Shown: piece by piece, positions 30,950-36,682 of the stretch | How the letters are laid out: every line of letters begins with the position of its first letter | Position numbering within the stretch: the first letter of the stretch is position 1 | Assembly (NCBI GenBank): GCA_029262975.1 | Contig: JAJCYJ010000801.1 | Coordinates: 1-39,101, forward strand | DNA: 39,101 nucleotides | Source: Saprospiraceae bacterium | Lineage (GTDB): Bacteria; Bacteroidota; Bacteroidia; Chitinophagales; Saprospiraceae | Reading direction: 5' to 3' | Program-made: the position numbers and the translations under genes | The notes under the pieces: generated by a model | The model's input: only the letters and a program-made list of their open reading frames with translations | Database searches by the model: none | Told to the model about the DNA's origin: nothing

Positions 30950-31412
30950 AATAAAAAAACTTTTTGAAGCTAAGGAATTTGATTTAGGATATGAATCTGG
31001 TATGGTTCAGGCAAGAATTTTAGGACCAATAGTAGGATTAATTCAAAAAAGGAATATCAAACAAGATGAATTAGAAAAATTAACTGGACTTAAACAGCCA
31101 TTTCTAAGTGGGCTTTTTGGTGGTGTTAGAAGATTAAATATGGAGCATATTGCAAAACTGCAATATGCTTTAGATATAACGCTACAACAACCAGAGTATC
31201 TTACAAATATCGATCATAAGGAAAAGCATTATTCTACTAAAGACAACCAGACAACGGACTTGTCTGCTGTAGACTCAATATATGATAATGAAAAAAGTAC
31301 AATATTTATAAAGTTTGACACATATCGCTTCAATGAATTTGAAAATGAACATATTGCTGTATCAAGGTCTTCAACATCATCAAGCAGAATGTTGAGTAAT
31401 CTGCTGGGGTAA
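30933..31412 (+). CDS. XRE-type antitoxin (HigA-like)
   Basis: A 159-residue protein with a helix-turn-helix at about residues 37-75: R-N-I-K-Q-D-E-L-E-K-L-T-G-L-K-Q-P-F-L-S-G-L. The C-terminal ~70 residues are a poorly conserved charged tail ending in Ser-rich residues, perhaps the toxin-binding part. It probably binds the palindrome at 30551-30568. A phage repressor role is an alternative, since no other CI-like protein is seen. Confidence 0.7.
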   Translation: MKSLNKIKKLFEAKEFDLGYESGMVQARILGPIVGLIQKRNIKQDELEKLTGLKQPFLSGLFGGVRRLNMEHIAKLQYALDITLQQPEYLTNIDHKEKHYSTKDNQTTDLSAVDSIYDNEKSTIFIKFDTYRFNEFENEHIAVSRSSTSSSRMLSNLLG

Positions 31413-31424
31413 AAGAAAACACTT

Positions 31425-31814
31425 ATGATAAAATGTAGACACATAATTTTTGCAAATGATGTTATCGTTGATAAATTTTCTAATGATTCATCTGTAATAA
31501 GTATATATGATTATTTTGAAGTAACTCAGTTTCCAGGAATACTAACACCCTCAAAATTATTATTAGTTTTAGAGAGAACTTCAAAAACAGATCCATATAA
31601 TATTGATTGTATTTTGAAAGTCAAGTATCTTAAACACGAAGTGGAAACAAATTTGAATATTGATTTTGAAGATAAAGAGTTTGCACATCACGTAGTGAAA
31701 ATGCCTGCTTTTAATTTAACCAATGAAGGAGCCATTGAGTTTAAATTACTTAAAGGAAAAAAAGAGATTATCTCTCATATTGTAAGGGTTAATTTATCAA
31801 CCTCAAAAGACTAG
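31425..31814 (+). CDS. DUF6941-like protein, 129 aa
   Basis: A 129-residue beta-type protein. I-I-F-A-N-D-V-I-V-D-K, an I-S-I-Y-D-Y-F-E-V segment and F-P-G-I-L-T-P-S-K-L-L-L-V resemble DUF6941 proteins. That family's function is unknown. It sits 12 bp after the XRE gene and ahead of the HicBA pair; it may be a passenger of the toxin-antitoxin block. Confidence 0.5.
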   Translation: MIKCRHIIFANDVIVDKFSNDSSVISIYDYFEVTQFPGILTPSKLLLVLERTSKTDPYNIDCILKVKYLKHEVETNLNIDFEDKEFAHHVVKMPAFNLTNEGAIEFKLLKGKKEIISHIVRVNLSTSKD

Positions 31815-31832
31815 AATGTTTTACATTTTTCG

Positions 31833-31840
31833 TATCTTTG
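31833..31840 (+). promoter_or_regulatory. TATCTTTG promoter box for hicBA
   Basis: TATCTTTG fits TAnnTTTG, 23 nt before the HicB ATG, in a 49-bp gap, consistent with independent transcription of the second pair. Confidence 0.45.
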
Positions 31841-31863
31841 TGATAACCAGATAAACAAACTCG

Positions 31864-32247
31864 ATGAGTATAAAAAACAAAGAATTTGAAGAACTTATAA
31901 GTTTCACTAATAAAGGAATAGAATTTTCTTTAACGGTGTTTACAGGAAAAGATAAAGAAACAAATTCTTTTGTATCATTTATTCCATCTCTCAATATTTC
32001 TGGTTACGGTGAAACTGAAGAAGAATCTGATGAAATGTTAAGAGATTGTTCTAAAGATTATTTCGATAATCTTAGTAAACTGTCTGTGAAAAATAGAAAT
32101 ATAGAATTAGTTAATAATGGATGGAAAAAAACACCTTATAGAAATAAAGAATTTAGACCATTTATTGATTCTGAAGGCAGATTGAAAAACTTTAATTTTG
32201 ATGGAGAGCTTGTTAGGCATAATGTTAATGAGCTTGTTGCTGCATAA
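31864..32247 (+). CDS. HicB-like antitoxin
   Basis: A 127-residue protein with S-F-V-S-F-I-P-S-L-N-I-S-G-Y-G-E-T-E-E-E-S-D-E-M-L, the strand-loop-helix of HicB-type domains (normally ...P-D-x-P-G-x-x-x-x-G-x-T-x-E-E-A). No clear DNA-binding domain follows. It ends 5 bp before the HicA-like gene; antitoxin-first order is known for hicBA loci. Confidence 0.6.
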   Translation: MSIKNKEFEELISFTNKGIEFSLTVFTGKDKETNSFVSFIPSLNISGYGETEEESDEMLRDCSKDYFDNLSKLSVKNRNIELVNNGWKKTPYRNKEFRPFIDSEGRLKNFNFDGELVRHNVNELVAA

Positions 32248-32252
32248 AATAT

Positions 32253-32489
32253 ATGAGTATAAAAGGATCCGTAAAACCAAAATGCTTGATTAAATTTCTT
32301 TTGTTTCAAGGATGCGTAAAGAAAAAAACAGTAGGCAGTCATACTAAATACACCAAAACAGGAATACTTCGGTCATTGACAGTTCGAGAAAATGACAAGG
32401 AAGTTCCAAGATTACATATTCATACTACATTAAAAACATTAGGAATAAGCAAGAAAGTGTTTTACGCTTGGGTTAAAGATAATTGTTAA
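32253..32489 (+). CDS. HicA-like mRNA interferase toxin
   Basis: A 78-residue protein with the HicA pattern: L-I-K-F-L-L-F-Q-G-C-V-K-K-K, then G-S-H-T-K-Y-T-K with the predicted catalytic His, then V-P-R-L-H-I-H-T-T-L-K-T-L-G-I-S. The family is a dsRBD-like RNase cleaving mRNA. Directly downstream of the HicB-like gene. Confidence 0.72.
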   Translation: MSIKGSVKPKCLIKFLLFQGCVKKKTVGSHTKYTKTGILRSLTVRENDKEVPRLHIHTTLKTLGISKKVFYAWVKDNC

Positions 32490-32524
32490 TTCTATCTTTT
32501 ATTATTATTTCTAAGTGTTTTACA

Positions 32525-32552
32525 CCGTATCAAGTCGTAGGTGTTTATACGG
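32525..32552. other. hairpin CCGTAT...ATACGG after hicA
   Basis: CCGTAT and ATACGG can close a stem, and overlapping ACACC/GGTGT could form an alternative. It may end the hicBA transcript, although the U-run is missing. Confidence 0.3.
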
Positions 32553-32568
32553 ATAGGGGTAGATTGTT

Positions 32569-32576
32569 TATGTTTG
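32569..32576 (+). promoter_or_regulatory. TATGTTTG promoter box directly before a gene
   Basis: TATGTTTG matches TAnnTTTG and ends only 4 bp before the ATG at 32581, so the transcript would start at or very near the start codon (leaderless). Confidence 0.45.
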
Positions 32577-32580
32577 GTGA

Positions 32581-33018
32581 ATGGATTATGTAGAAAAATG
32601 TCAAGCTGAAATAATCTTATTCTTAGAAAAGCCTAAAAAAATCAATAGGGTAATAAGAAAGTTTAAGGGGACTTTAAAAGAAACTCATATAAAGAACTTC
32701 ATTGAAGGTAATCTTAATGTAAGATTCATAAAAGATTCAAAGGATCGATATAAATCAACTGATGAAGTTGTATTAGAGGCAAAAAGATTTTTGAAACCTT
32801 TTAAGACTAAAATAGATTATTGGAAATATGTTTATGGTGCTGCAACATTAGTTTTAGCTGGATTCGCATTATATCAAAATAATGAGATAAGGTCTTATGA
32901 TGAGGATTTTAAAATATTAGACAATAAAGTACGATTGCTAATACAAAAGCAAGAACAAAATACGGAAAGCACTTATCAAATAATCGAAATAGATTCCTCA
33001 TCAATAGAAGTAAAGTAA
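32581..33018 (+). CDS. membrane protein, 145 aa, unknown
   Basis: Residues 1-75 are basic and helical, possibly a winged helix. A single transmembrane segment (W-K-Y-V-Y-G-A-A-T-L-V-L-A-G, ~80-98) is followed by an acidic coiled-coil-like tail. An accessory passenger gene ending in a strong terminator; could act in superinfection exclusion or as an abortive effector, but no family is recognised. Confidence 0.55.
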   Translation: MDYVEKCQAEIILFLEKPKKINRVIRKFKGTLKETHIKNFIEGNLNVRFIKDSKDRYKSTDEVVLEAKRFLKPFKTKIDYWKYVYGAATLVLAGFALYQNNEIRSYDEDFKILDNKVRLLIQKQEQNTESTYQIIEIDSSSIEVK

Positions 33019-33046
33019 GTTAAACAACCTCCAACGGTTGTTTAAC
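33019..33046. terminator. perfect hairpin terminator
   Basis: GTTAAACAACC-TCCAAC-GGTTGTTTAAC is an 11-bp stem with a 6-nt loop. It ends the plus-strand accessory block and could also end a minus-strand RNA from 33170. Confidence 0.75.
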
Positions 33047-33171
33047 ATAATATTAATTATTCTTCAGTTTAGCATTCACCTAACATTAATCGTTAAATTA
33101 AAGTTTGAGCTTTCAAAATTCCTTGATTGGGTTGGGAGTTCGTAGAACGTAAACACAAGTCAAGGAATTTT
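33019..33171 (-). ncRNA. candidate small RNA next to the lysis genes
   Basis: A minus-strand promoter box at 33175-33182 would start an RNA near 33170. Its 5' end, AAAATTCCTTGA (33160-33171 on the opposite strand), pairs perfectly over 12 bp with 33115-33126 around a 33-nt loop containing GTTC-GTA-GAAC. Transcription could run to the hairpin at 33019-33046, giving about 150 nt without an open frame. Not a family I recognise. Confidence 0.35.
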
Positions 33172-33174
33172 CTA

Positions 33175-33182
33175 CAAATATA
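33175..33182 (-). promoter_or_regulatory. TATATTTG box, minus strand, non-coding
   Basis: TATATTTG (TAnnTTTG type) with no coding frame downstream before the next terminator, supporting a small RNA or a remnant promoter. Confidence 0.4.
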
Positions 33183-33205
33183 GTTATTTAAATTCAATTG
33201 TCGAA

Positions 33206-33224
33206 TTATGTTTGAAAAACATAA
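33206..33224. promoter_or_regulatory. palindrome TTATGTTT-GAA-AAACATAA over a plus-strand TATGTTTG box
   Basis: Perfect 8-bp arms around GAA; the plus strand contains TATGTTTG (33207-33214). It points into the end of the spanin gene, so it would make antisense RNA. The hairpin could alternatively end the minus-strand lysis transcript. The rest of the 33047-33293 gap has no gene. Confidence 0.35.
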
Positions 33225-33293
33225 GGATAGTCGCTGAGGTAGCCTTGTGTAGAGGTGATGGAATTTTTGAGGGAAAGAAGTTAAATGCTGAGG

Positions 33294-33692
33294 TTATTTC
33301 AGCAACATTCCGATTAGAACACCTCCTACTAGAGTGGTGGGGATGCCATAAAATGTTAATCTCTTAGCTAATCTCAATTTTTTATCAGCTACTTGAAGCG
33401 ATTTAGAAAGTTCTAAGAGTCTTTTATTGTTTTCTGCTATAATTTGGTTGTCTTTGTTTAAAACAGCCTTAAAATTGATTATTTGTAGGCTTAGGTTAGA
33501 TATTAAACTGTCTTTCTTGGGTGAGTTAATTAAACACTCTAAACACCTCTTGTCTTGATTGTCAGTATAACAAATACAACTATCCTGGATTGATGGCTGA
33601 GCGTATGCTGTCTCGTTTATCCCTATCAGCAGACCAAATAATAAGGCTGTCAGAATGTATGTTTCTCGTAATTTCTTCATATCTAAATTCAA
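33294..33692 (-). CDS. spanin-like protein: signal peptide plus C-terminal membrane helix
   Basis: A 132-residue protein. An N-terminal signal (L-T-A-L-L-F-G-L-L-I-G...A-Y-A, cleavage about residue 31) precedes a Cys cluster (S-C-I-C-Y, R-C-L-E-C), a helical coiled-coil region and a C-terminal transmembrane segment with a final K. Periplasmic coil plus terminal membrane anchor resembles a spanin (outer or unimolecular), but there is no clear lipobox. It overlaps the upstream gene out of frame by 113 bp, like Rz/Rz1. Confidence 0.5.
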   Translation of the reverse strand: MNLDMKKLRETYILTALLFGLLIGINETAYAQPSIQDSCICYTDNQDKRCLECLINSPKKDSLISNLSLQIINFKAVLNKDNQIIAENNKRLLELSKSLQVADKKLRLAKRLTFYGIPTTLVGGVLIGMLLK

Positions 33693-33867
33693 GTTGATTA
33701 TTCTTCTTTAAAAGTAGTGCTTTTTCTTGGTTTAAATCGTGTATTTTTAAACGATACAATTCTTCTTCTGGACTTATTCCTTCAGAAGAACTAAAAAATC
33801 CACTACCTATTAAATAAATAAGTAAGACTATTATTAAATTTTCTTTTGTCAGATATTTATTTAACAT
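33580..33867 (-). CDS. i-spanin-like protein
   Basis: A 95-residue protein with an N-terminal transmembrane helix (I-I-V-L-L-I-Y-L-I-G-S-G-F-F) and a long charged coiled coil (E-E-E-L-Y-R-L-K and onwards). This is the layout of Rz-type inner-membrane spanins. It follows the endolysin and holin-like genes and overlaps the next gene in another frame. No Rz sequence signature could be confirmed. Confidence 0.5.
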   Translation of the reverse strand: MLNKYLTKENLIIVLLIYLIGSGFFSSSEGISPEEELYRLKIHDLNQEKALLLKKNNQLEFRYEEITRNIHSDSLIIWSADRDKRDSIRSAINPG

Positions 33868-33874
33868 AAATATA

Positions 33875-34054
33875 CTATTCTTTTGGTTTCAATCCAATTA
33901 ATGAGTCTTTAGAACGTAGAAATATCAACCCAAAACCAGCCAATGACAACGCCCTTTCATTATCTTGCTGCACGATAAATATATATCCTGCACCAATCAT
34001 AAATAATATCCCTAATAGGGTGGTAATTATACCATCTTTAAATAATCTCTTCAT
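33875..34054 (-). CDS. holin-like small membrane protein, 59 aa
   Basis: Missing from the ORF track. MKRLFKDGIITTLLGILFMIGAGY shows a basic start then a transmembrane helix; a second hydrophobic stretch (A-L-S-L-A-G-F-G-L-I-F) may span or lie in the membrane, and the C-terminus is charged. It sits between the endolysin and spanin-like genes, so a holin or holin-helper role is likely by context. Similar short proteins occur in other Flavobacterium-type phages, as far as I recall. Confidence 0.6.
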   Translation of the reverse strand: MKRLFKDGIITTLLGILFMIGAGYIFIVQQDNERALSLAGFGLIFLRSKDSLIGLKPKE

Positions 34055-34057
34055 AAT

Positions 34058-34534
34058 CTAAACGTTAAATAAATAAACTTTTTTGTTTTTTTCATTACTA
34101 ATACAGTCTAAATGACACCAATTAATGGGTTTTCCATTCATCTTATTTTCTAACCTTATTTTATAAGGTAGTTTTTTATGAATGCCTTTTAAATACTGTC
34201 TTACCTCTATGGATGTCATACCTTTAACATCAAAATCTGCTGCACATCCTAGTACGTGACCGCTTAAATAGATTCTCATCCGTTTAACCATTTTCAAGAC
34301 AATATATCCCACATTACTTCTTAGTCCTCTTTGTTGAAATTTACCACCCCATTTCCAGTTGTTAATTGTAATTGATTTACCTAAATCCTCTCGGATTATA
34401 AGCATTGTATGAAGAAGTCGTATGGATAAGAATTGCCAAGCGTTCTCTCCGTGTTTTTTAAACACCTTTTGGCTAACAAATTCCTCAATACAGAAGTATT
34501 CTTTAATGCCTTGTAATATTTCCTCATCTGTCAT
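34058..34534 (-). CDS. endolysin, M15-type peptidase
   Basis: A 158-residue peptidase M15 (D,D-/L,D-peptidase family) likely cutting peptidoglycan cross-links. Predicted zinc ligands are in S-G-H-V-L-G-C-A-A-D-F (His93, Asp100) and W-C-H-L-D (His141). No signal peptide or wall-binding domain, as usual when a holin delivers the enzyme. Surrounded by membrane-protein genes of a lysis cassette. Confidence 0.88.
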   Translation of the reverse strand: MTDEEILQGIKEYFCIEEFVSQKVFKKHGENAWQFLSIRLLHTMLIIREDLGKSITINNWKWGGKFQQRGLRSNVGYIVLKMVKRMRIYLSGHVLGCAADFDVKGMTSIEVRQYLKGIHKKLPYKIRLENKMNGKPINWCHLDCISNEKNKKVYLFNV

Positions 34535-34538
34535 AATT

Positions 34539-34787
34539 TTATTCTTTAGATGCTATGCTCACTTTAATTTCACTCATTAAACTAAAAATTTTATCAATCT
34601 TAATTGTTAATTTGTCATAATTATCTTTATTCGCTGATTTTTCCGACTCCAATTCCTTTTGAATGTATTCCATTTTTGTCTTTAAAGATGCCACATTAAT
34701 TCTCATATGTATCCACCCACCTACTATAGCAATAATCACTCCGCCACAGCTAATTAATAATTCAAATAATGTTACTTTTGTTTCCAA
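34539..34787 (-). CDS. small membrane protein with coiled coil (holin-like)
   Basis: An 82-residue protein with an N-terminal transmembrane segment (L-L-I-S-C-G-G-V-I-I-A-I-V-G-G-W) and a charged coiled coil. Such proteins stand next to phage lysins as holins or anti-holins of BhlA-like layout. It ends 5 bp before the endolysin gene. No sequence family is certain. Confidence 0.55.
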   Translation of the reverse strand: METKVTLFELLISCGGVIIAIVGGWIHMRINVASLKTKMEYIQKELESEKSANKDNYDKLTIKIDKIFSLMSEIKVSIASKE

Positions 34788-34792
34788 ATTCT

Positions 34793-35626
34793 TTAAGTTA
34801 ATACTGCTAGTCTTTGAGCTGAAACAGCCTGCTCTCCAGCACTTGTTAAATGTGTGTTATCTCCTTGTAAACTCGTTATGTAATTTGTATTTGGTAAAAA
34901 TACGAAATTTGTCAAGCTTCCTACTGCTAATTGTGCTGCTCTTACTGTATCATTTGGTGCTTGTGGTCTACCTCCTACGGCTCCCCAGTCTGGGCTTTCT
35001 TGAATATAAATAGTTACATTTTCAAAAGCATCTCCAAACTTCGCTAGTCCAGCTCTTAATCTAGTATTTAAAATTTCAGTTAAATTAACCTCATAAGCAT
35101 TTGCGTGTGCTGCTGTATCTGAGTCGCTAAAGCCTTGAAACCAAAATACACCCTGAAAGTCTACATAATGCCCTAAAGCAACTATTTTAGGAATAGCTAC
35201 ATCACTAAGCCAATCAATATATCTGGTTAATAAATCAGGAACTAAAGCATCATTCCAGGTAGTTTGTGATAGTCCGTGAATGTTTGTTCCTCCAACCCCT
35301 TGTTTAATCATATAAATAGGCTTTCCTTTATCTGCCACGTAATCATATCCCAGAAACAATTCTGACCCGTGCAATGCTGTGGAAGCAGGACTATTTAATG
35401 GGCTAGATGGTGTTACTTGCCAAACGTTATTCTCATTGTATTCTAAAGTTTGCCAAGTTCCATTGTCTGCTGATGAATTGGTAGATTTTTGATATATATT
35501 AGCATCTGTTATAGCCGTTCGATAAGGAGCATTCAAATCAGAATCAATAGCACGACCATCTTCATTAGATTGTCCTAACGCAAGAATTAAAGTTACTCTT
35601 TGTATGTTATTTGAAAATTTACCCAT
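34793..35626 (-). CDS. SGNH/sialate O-acetylesterase-like hydrolase
   Basis: A 277-residue carbohydrate-esterase-type hydrolase. Block I is L-G-Q-S-N-E-D-G with Ser20; a G-V-G-G-T-N-I-H segment and F-W-F-Q-G-F-S-D-S-D form later blocks; G-D-N-T-H-L-T-S-A-G (Asp256, His259) completes the triad. Families with G-Q-S-N-x-x-G deacetylate sugars. It probably removes O-acetyl groups from host capsule or LPS as a receptor-processing appendage. Overlaps the LamG-like gene by one base. Confidence 0.85.
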   Translation of the reverse strand: MGKFSNNIQRVTLILALGQSNEDGRAIDSDLNAPYRTAITDANIYQKSTNSSADNGTWQTLEYNENNVWQVTPSSPLNSPASTALHGSELFLGYDYVADKGKPIYMIKQGVGGTNIHGLSQTTWNDALVPDLLTRYIDWLSDVAIPKIVALGHYVDFQGVFWFQGFSDSDTAAHANAYEVNLTEILNTRLRAGLAKFGDAFENVTIYIQESPDWGAVGGRPQAPNDTVRAAQLAVGSLTNFVFLPNTNYITSLQGDNTHLTSAGEQAVSAQRLAVLT

Positions 35627-36384
35627 TATGCATAAAAATTACCCAAATCTGCTCTATCTTGTGCTGTTAGTAATTTATCAAAAAATAATATGTCTCCCAA
35701 TGAATTATCTCCATGTAAATCATCCACTCCATTATTATTTCTAGCCCCCAAAAACATATTGACATCTGAACTCCAAGTACTTGTATCTATTGTGCTTGTA
35801 TCTCCATTATTTGTTGCGTCTAAAGTTTCTTTAACTCCATTAACATAAATGTTTATTTGCTGTGCAGCAGTATCGTGATTAACTTCTATAATATATGTAT
35901 TAGCAGTACTAAACGCAGTTGTTGTTTGAGCTTTAATTGTCGTATTATTTATATTAAACTCAACATAAAAGGTATTATCCGAATGAAAATAGTGATAATA
36001 ATGGAATTGTATAGGTGTCACATATAGCTCTCCTAAGACAAATTGGAAATTAATACCTAAAGTGTCAGGTTTAATGATATAATAAGTTGTAAAGTCTCCA
36101 CTTAATGTAGCATTGAAAAAGCTATTCATGTCTAAATGCTCTTTATTCGTTTCATCAAATTGAACAAAAGATTTTGAACTTATTAAAATGTCGGATGGTC
36201 TTTCTATTGAAACTGATTGCGTAGCATCATTCCCCACCGTTGCATTCCAACTACTTATATTTGTAGGGTCAAGCGTATAATGGACGTTACCTGACTCTAA
36301 CCATAAACTAGGGCTTAAATCTAAAGGGCTGAATGCAGCATCACCAACTGAGCCGATTGATATTTTATTTTGAATGCTTAACAT
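35626..36384 (-). CDS. LamG-like adhesin protein, 252 aa
   Basis: A 252-residue protein with a concanavalin/LamG fold: S-P-S-L-W-L-E-S-G-N at the start, S-F-V-Q-F-D-E-T-N-K-E-H-L-D, F-T-T-Y-Y-I-I-K-P-D and I-N-I-Y-V-N-G-V-K-E. It ends with I-L-F-F-D-K-L-L-T, the usual closing strand of the fold. Located between a small structural gene and the esterase, so these two probably form a carbohydrate-binding and cutting appendage. Confidence 0.8.
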   Translation of the reverse strand: MLSIQNKISIGSVGDAAFSPLDLSPSLWLESGNVHYTLDPTNISSWNATVGNDATQSVSIERPSDILISSKSFVQFDETNKEHLDMNSFFNATLSGDFTTYYIIKPDTLGINFQFVLGELYVTPIQFHYYHYFHSDNTFYVEFNINNTTIKAQTTTAFSTANTYIIEVNHDTAAQQINIYVNGVKETLDATNNGDTSTIDTSTWSSDVNMFLGARNNNGVDDLHGDNSLGDILFFDKLLTAQDRADLGNFYA

Positions 36385-36620
36385 TAATTAAACACTCTTA
36401 TAATGTTTGTAGCTGTTGTTCCTGTTAATAATACTTGATCTACATTTACTGGTAAAAAAGTGCCATTTGGTACATTTTTATATGTTGCTGTTGTTGAACT
36501 ACCTATTAATCTTAACGCTATGTCTCCACCAACACCAACATATATCGAACTTTCTTCATTAAAAACTGTTATATCTGATGCTGTTACGTCTGCATGGTTA
36601 TTTGCACTTGTTACTGCCAT
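36384..36620 (-). CDS. small conserved phage structural protein, 78 aa
   Basis: I use the ATG at 36620 since the TTG in the ORF track lies in a hairpin leader. The product contains F-N-E-E-S-S-I-Y-V-G-V-G-G-D-I-A-L-R, then F-L-P-V-N-V-D-Q-V-L-L-T-G-T-T-A-T, resembling a very widespread ~80-residue phage protein whose role (spike, decoration) is unsettled. It is first in a unit with its own promoter. Confidence 0.7.
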   Translation of the reverse strand: MAVTSANNHADVTASDITVFNEESSIYVGVGGDIALRLIGSSTTATYKNVPNGTFLPVNVDQVLLTGTTATNIIRVFN

Positions 36621-36664
36621 AACTTCTATTTTTGAACTAAGCAACTTTACTTAGTCATATATTA

Positions 36665-36672
36665 CAAATATA
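36665..36672 (-). promoter_or_regulatory. TATATTTG promoter box for the adhesin/lysis operon
   Basis: TATATTTG on the minus strand after the large terminase gene, with a small ACTAAG..CTTAGT hairpin in the leader. It would drive the appendage and lysis genes. Confidence 0.5.
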
Positions 36673-36682
36673 ATAAAAATTA

